Positions 60,176 through 64,000 of a stretch of 64,000 nt of DNA are shown here, in pieces. Under the pieces are notes generated by a model. That model had not been told where the DNA came from, searched no databases, and worked only from the letters and a program-made list of their open reading frames with translations. Origin of the DNA: Zhihengliuella halotolerans (lineage in GTDB: Bacteria > Actinomycetota > Actinomycetes > Actinomycetales > Micrococcaceae); assembly GCF_004217565.1 (NCBI RefSeq), contig NZ_SHLA01000001.1:2852001-2916000 (forward strand). The letters are read 5' to 3'. The stretch's first letter is position 1. Every line of letters begins with the position of its first letter. The position numbers were made by a program, and so were the translations under genes.

Positions 60176-60895
60176 TCATTGCCGCTCAGCGTCAATGGCC
60201 CCGACCTTGCCGGCAGGTGAATTCGCCGCCTCCTGCAGTGCCTCGCGGAGTCCGGCCCGCGCGTCTGCTTTCCGCGAGACGAGCCCGGCGACGGCACCAG
60301 CAGCGCGGGCCGCGCCGACGTCGTGCTGCGGGTGGTCTCCGATGAAGGCGAGCTCGCGGAGTTCGACACCGAGGCGTGCAGCCAGGATCTCGAAAGCCCG
60401 GACCGCGGGCTTCGCGACACCGATGCCCTCGGCCGTGCAGACGACGTCCACGAGCGGCAGGAGTCCGGTGACCTCGAGCTTGGCGAGCTGCTGGGTTTCG
60501 GTGCCATTGGTGAGGACGCCCACTGGCACGCCCACCGCGCGCAACTCGGTCAGGACCGGGACGGCGTCGTCGAACGCCCGCCACGTGGCGCGGTACGCGG
60601 CGAGGAAGACGGCGAAATATTCGTCAGCCGCCGCGTCGGCGGGGCGGGGCAGACCGACCGCCGGCAGGAAGTCGCGCATGCGCTCGCGGCGCTGCTCGAC
60701 GTGGGAGATCTCGCCCGCGCGCCACCGCTCGAAATGCAGGTCCTCGAGTCGGAACCACAACGCGGTCAGGTCCGACGACGGCGCGAGACCGAGATGCGTG
60801 ACGAAGGCCTCCGCGCCCGCCACGGCGGATGCGTGATGGTCGAACAGGGTCGCATCGAGATCGAATCCGACGGCGCGGATGCCGGGTGCCAGCAC
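60176..60895 (-). CDS. HAD-superfamily hydrolase
   Basis: A 239-residue phosphatase-like protein starting at GTG 60895. HAD motifs are in order: DLDATLFDH (motif I, D-x-D-x-T), LTNGTE (II), the lysine in GVAKPAVRAF (III) and FIGDHPQHDVGAARAAG (IV). The all-helical cap after motif I fits the C1 subclass, such as phosphoglycolate phosphatase or YjjG-type nucleotidases. The substrate is unknown. It starts four bases after the CPBP protease gene, so the two are probably co-transcribed. Confidence 0.92.
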   Translation of the reverse strand: MLAPGIRAVGFDLDATLFDHHASAVAGAEAFVTHLGLAPSSDLTALWFRLEDLHFERWRAGEISHVEQRRERMRDFLPAVGLPRPADAAADEYFAVFLAAYRATWRAFDDAVPVLTELRAVGVPVGVLTNGTETQQLAKLEVTGLLPLVDVVCTAEGIGVAKPAVRAFEILAARLGVELRELAFIGDHPQHDVGAARAAGAVAGLVSRKADARAGLREALQEAANSPAGKVGAIDAERQ

Positions 60896-60899
60896 GGAC

Positions 60900-61670
60900 C
60901 TAGATCCCCATCAGGGGGCCGAACGAGTACGCGAGCACGAGCGAGACGGCGTTGTTGAAGAAGTGCAGCACATAGACGTACGCCAACGACATCCCCGTGA
61001 ACACGTAGGCGAGGCTGAAGGCCGTGCCGAGGACGAGGTACGGTACCGCTGAAATCCAGTCGAAAGTGCCTGCACCGACGAAGTGCAGTGCCGCGAAGGC
61101 GATCACCGAGACCACGACGCAGATCCAGACCGGGACCTTGCGGCTCATCTTGCCGATCAGCAGGTGCCGGAACACGTACTCCTCGACCAGCGGCCCCATC
61201 ACGGCGGCGGTGACGAACATCGTCACGAAGGGCACATCGCGCGTCATGGCCTCGATCGTGAGCTGATTCTCGCTCTTCGTCGGGTCCAGCCCCGAGGCCG
61301 CCAGGATGCCCGCCGTGGTCAGGAACGACGCCAGCCAGAGCCCCGGGATGAGACCGAACTTCGCCCAAGGGTTGCGGACGAAGGTGCCGAAGGTGCGGAA
61401 CAGGTGCGGCCCGGCTACGACCATGACAGCGCAGAAGAGGACCACATAGGAGATGAGATTCACCGAGAACATCGCGTGATTTTCACTCGCGAAGTAATCC
61501 GCGTAGGCCGGAACGAGCAGCAGCAGCCCCGCCAATCCCAGGCCCATGAGCAGCCCGTAGATCACCAGCACGACCGCGTCACCGCGCCGGAACCGCCCGG
61601 CGTCGTAAGCGGGCCGCTTTTCCTTCGGCGGCGACGCGTAGGGCTTCGGCGACCGGGCGGTGTTCTTCAT
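60900..61670 (-). CDS. CPBP-family intramembrane metalloprotease
   Basis: A 256-residue protein with about eight membrane segments. The family active-site motifs are visible: LVEEYVFRHLLIG (E-E-x3-R type), FAALHFVGA and a terminal YVLHFFNNAVSL. CPBP/Abi proteases include bacteriocin-immunity proteins and relatives of CAAX prenyl endopeptidases. The role here is not known. It lies between an ABC exporter and an HAD hydrolase on the same strand, 24 bases after the exporter gene in transcription order. Confidence 0.9.
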   Translation of the reverse strand: MKNTARSPKPYASPPKEKRPAYDAGRFRRGDAVVLVIYGLLMGLGLAGLLLLVPAYADYFASENHAMFSVNLISYVVLFCAVMVVAGPHLFRTFGTFVRNPWAKFGLIPGLWLASFLTTAGILAASGLDPTKSENQLTIEAMTRDVPFVTMFVTAAVMGPLVEEYVFRHLLIGKMSRKVPVWICVVVSVIAFAALHFVGAGTFDWISAVPYLVLGTAFSLAYVFTGMSLAYVYVLHFFNNAVSLVLAYSFGPLMGI

Positions 61671-61694
61671 GCTGGCAACGATAGACCGCGTGCC

Positions 61695-63704
61695 CTAGAC
61701 GACGGGAATCGAGTCGGTCACGGCGTCCGGGTCCTCGGCAGGACCGGCGAACTGACTCCGGTAGAGCCGGTAGTAGGCGCCCCGGGCCGCGATGAGTTCT
61801 TCGTGATCGCCCTGCTCCACGATGCGACCGGCCTCCATGACGAGGATGGTGTCGGCGTCGCGAATCGTGGAGAGCCTGTGGGCGATCACGAACGACGTCC
61901 GGTCCGAGCGCAGCGCGTTCATCGCCTTCTGGACGAGGACCTCGGTGCGGGTATCGACCGATGAAGTCGCCTCGTCGAGGATCAGCAGCGAGGGGTTCGC
62001 GAGGAAAGCCCGGGCGATCGTGACGAGCTGGCGCTCTCCCGCGGAGACATTGGTGCCGCCGTCGTCGATCACCGTGTCGTAGCCCGCCGGCAGGGCGCGG
62101 ACGAAGCGGTCGACGTAGGTCGCCTCGGCGGCCTTCTGCACCTCCTCGTCCGTCGCGTCGAGGCGCCCGTAGCGGATGTTCTCCCGGATGGAGCCGTTGA
62201 ACAGCCACGCGTCCTGCAGCACCATGCCGACTTTCGATCGCAGTTCGGAACGCGACAGCGCGGTGACGTCGACCCCGTCGAGGGTGATCCGGCCGGCGTC
62301 GAGCTCGTAGAACCGCATGACCAGATTGACCAGCGTGGTCTTGCCGGCACCTGTCGGGCCCACGATGGCGACCGTGTGGCCCGGATCCGCGTCGAAGGAG
62401 AGGTCCTCGATGAGCGACGTCTCCTCCGAGTACGAGAAGGACACGTTGTGGAACTCGACGTGGCCGTCGGTCCGCTCGGGCAGGTGCTCGTCGGCCGTCT
62501 CGGTCTCCTGCTCGTCGGCGTCGAGCAGCTCGAACGTGCGCTCGGCCGAGGCCACGCCGGACTGCAGCATGTTGGCCATACCCGCGATCTGGCCCAAAGG
62601 CTGGGTGAACTCGCGCGAGTACTGAATGAACGCCGTCGCATCGCCGAGGCTCATCTGGCCGGACGCGACGCGCAGGCCCCCGACGACGGCGATGCCCACG
62701 TAGGCCAGGTAGGAGATGAAGTTCATGACCGGGAAGATCATTCCCGAGACGAACTGGGCACCGAAGGAGGCCTTGAAGAGGTCCTCGTTCTTCTCGTCAT
62801 ACTGCTTCAGGGCGTCGTCCTCGCGCCCGAAGACCTTCATCAGGTCGTGGCCGGAGAACGCCTCCTCGATCTGGCCGTTGAGTGATCCGGTGGCTTTCCA
62901 CTGGCGCGTGAACAGCTTCTGCGAGCGCACGCCGATGAAGCCGGCGGCGACGGCGGACAGCGGCAGCGCGACGAGTGCAATGAGGGCCAGCTGCCACGAG
63001 ACGACGAACATCATGATGACAATGCCGATCACGGTCAGCGCCGACTGCACGAGCTGGGCGAAGGCCTGCTGCAGTGCGTTCTGGATGTTGTCGACGTCGT
63101 TGGTCACGCGCGAGAGCACGTCGCCGCGCTGGCGAGTATCGAAGTAGTTCAACGGTAGACGGTTGAGTTTGTTCTCGACGTCCCTGCGCAGGTTGTAGAC
63201 CACACGCATCACGAGCTTGTTCAGTAGGTAGCCCTGCGCCCACATGAAGACGTTGGAGACGAAGTACATCGCCAGCACGATCGCGATGATCAGCCCGAGC
63301 CGCTGGAAGTCGATGCCGGTGCCCGGCACCAGCTCCATGCCCGCGATCATTTCGGCCAGGTCGTTCTGGCCTTCGGCGCGGAGGCCTTCGACCATCTGCT
63401 CCTGGCTGACGCCCTCGGGCATCCTGGCCCCGACGAACCCGCCGAAGATGACGTCCATCGCCATGCCCAGGACCTTGGGGGCGATCACGTTGAGCACGAC
63501 GGCGACCGCGACGAAACCGAAGACGAGCGACAGCATCACCTTCTCCGGCGCCAGCAGGGCGAGCAAGCGCTTGGCCGAGGGCCAGAAGTGCTTGGGTTTG
63601 CGCGGGGCCGAGACTTCGCCGAAGCCGTCGTCGATCTTGAGGTTGAGCTCCTCCTCGGTCAACTCGACCTCGGGCTCCTTCTCCTTCTTGGTCTTGAAAG
63701 CCAT
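61695..63704 (-). CDS. ABC exporter half-transporter with canonical ATPase site
   Basis: A 669-residue protein with an N-terminal cytoplasmic lead, six membrane segments (about 45-340) and a C-terminal nucleotide-binding domain. Walker A is GPTGAGKTT, the signature is NVSAGERQLV (variant of LSGGQ) and Walker B plus catalytic Glu is LLILDEATSSVD. It is of the multidrug/lipid exporter type. Its ATG shares one base with the stop of the preceding gene, which encodes a partner with a degenerate site. Together they form a heterodimeric exporter. Confidence 0.93.
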   Translation of the reverse strand: MAFKTKKEKEPEVELTEEELNLKIDDGFGEVSAPRKPKHFWPSAKRLLALLAPEKVMLSLVFGFVAVAVVLNVIAPKVLGMAMDVIFGGFVGARMPEGVSQEQMVEGLRAEGQNDLAEMIAGMELVPGTGIDFQRLGLIIAIVLAMYFVSNVFMWAQGYLLNKLVMRVVYNLRRDVENKLNRLPLNYFDTRQRGDVLSRVTNDVDNIQNALQQAFAQLVQSALTVIGIVIMMFVVSWQLALIALVALPLSAVAAGFIGVRSQKLFTRQWKATGSLNGQIEEAFSGHDLMKVFGREDDALKQYDEKNEDLFKASFGAQFVSGMIFPVMNFISYLAYVGIAVVGGLRVASGQMSLGDATAFIQYSREFTQPLGQIAGMANMLQSGVASAERTFELLDADEQETETADEHLPERTDGHVEFHNVSFSYSEETSLIEDLSFDADPGHTVAIVGPTGAGKTTLVNLVMRFYELDAGRITLDGVDVTALSRSELRSKVGMVLQDAWLFNGSIRENIRYGRLDATDEEVQKAAEATYVDRFVRALPAGYDTVIDDGGTNVSAGERQLVTIARAFLANPSLLILDEATSSVDTRTEVLVQKAMNALRSDRTSFVIAHRLSTIRDADTILVMEAGRIVEQGDHEELIAARGAYYRLYRSQFAGPAEDPDAVTDSIPVV

Positions 63705-64000
63705 CAGGCCACCTCCTCCGCCGTCATCTGCGACTCGACGATCTGCTGGTAGGTCTCGCAGCTCTCAAGTAGTTGCTCGTGTGTACCGCGCCCGACGACG
63801 AATCCGTCATCGAGCACGATGATCTGGTCGGCCTCCGTAATGGTGGCGACGCGCTGGGCGACGACGATGATCGTTGCCTCCGCGATGTTCTCGGCCAGCG
63901 CCGCGCGCACGTTGGCGTCGGTCGTGACGTCGAGGGCCGAGAACGAATCGTCGAACAGGTACACCCAGGGACGCGCCACGAGTGCCCGGGCGATGCAGAG
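63704..64000 (-). CDS. ABC exporter half-transporter with degenerate ATPase site (partial, 5' end outside window)
   Basis: Only the last 98 codons are visible. The text runs from IARALVARPWVYLFDDSFSALD to the C-terminus. Walker B ends F-D-D where a catalytic glutamate is usual, which marks the non-hydrolysing half of a heterodimeric ABC exporter. The H-loop also differs (VVAQRVATI, with Gln in place of His). It ends at TGATG, overlapping the start of the partner gene. Transcription comes from beyond the right edge. Confidence 0.9.
   Translation of the reverse strand, partial: LCIARALVARPWVYLFDDSFSALDVTTDANVRAALAENIAEATIIVVAQRVATITEADQIIVLDDGFVVGRGTHEQLLESCETYQQIVESQMTAEEVA

Overview
The window is about 64 kb of high-GC DNA from an actinobacterium. 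The features pointing there are pervasive GTG and TTG starts, several apparently leaderless promoters, Tat/lipobox signal peptides, a CGNR zinc-finger regulator, a DUF222-HNH nuclease, a choice-of-anchor-G surface protein with a sortase motif, and a CsoR copper operon. A Micrococcaceae-like host (Arthrobacter/Citricoccus/Micrococcus relatives) fits the gene content, but I cannot name the genus from the sequence alone. I saw no rRNA, tRNA, CRISPR array, transposase or phage genes.

Layout. 0-4.2 kb: the end of a threonine-aldolase gene, a copper-efflux operon (csoR-copZ-copA) with two operators over its promoter, and a small secreted peptidoglycan-binding protein. 4.3-8.7 kb: a broken phosphotransferase-like gene, small membrane proteins, and an EamA exporter divergent from a CGNR regulator. 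8.8-12.4 kb: S-methylmethionine salvage (mmuP-mmuM), VanZ and PPOX genes. 12.4-16.5 kb: a MATE pump and a three-gene ABC operon preceded by a 32-codon ORF.

16.5-27.2 kb: a 5-oxoproline (pyroglutamate) utilisation region made of an MFS transporter, pxpA, and a 1151-codon gene joining PxpB, PxpC, biotin carboxylase and biotin carrier. It also has a GntR/FCD regulator, a DUF222-HNH gene, a DUF1445 protein and an NRAMP-like transporter. The same palindrome, TTGTT-N-AACAA, lies upstream of pxpA and twice upstream of the NRAMP gene, so the two halves probably form one regulon. The gene set matches the Bacillus subtilis ycsF-ycsG-ycsI-kipI-kipA cluster.

27.2-30.4 kb: a tightly overlapping operon of XRE-cupin regulator, B3/B4-domain protein, EamA exporter and DapA-family lyase, with a repeated operator upstream. 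30.7-33 kb: a nitrilase-family gene, then an SDR/HxlR pair flanked by 38-bp near-identical direct repeats that look like an insertion scar. 33-37.2 kb: amino-acid permease, amidohydrolase, TetR with a perfect 19-bp operator, and an N-terminally short DUF1990 gene. 37.3-45 kb: a carbohydrate locus (Gfo/Idh/MocA dehydrogenase, sugar ABC transporter, ROK regulator, secreted GH16 beta-glucanase-like enzyme, lipoprotein). 45-50 kb: PucR regulator, APC permease and a flavin amino-acid oxidase/monooxygenase. 50-52.3 kb: an exported beta-carbonic anhydrase and a copper-amine-oxidase-like lipoprotein. 52.4-59.9 kb: a 2465-residue sortase-anchored protein with long near-identical DNA repeats. 60-64 kb: HAD hydrolase, CPBP protease and a heterodimeric ABC exporter that runs off the window.

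The most unusual items are the PxpB-PxpC-BC-BCCP fusion (a permuted urea-carboxylase-like architecture), its inferred operator-defined regulon, the direct-repeat-flanked SDR/HxlR cassette, and the giant repeat protein.
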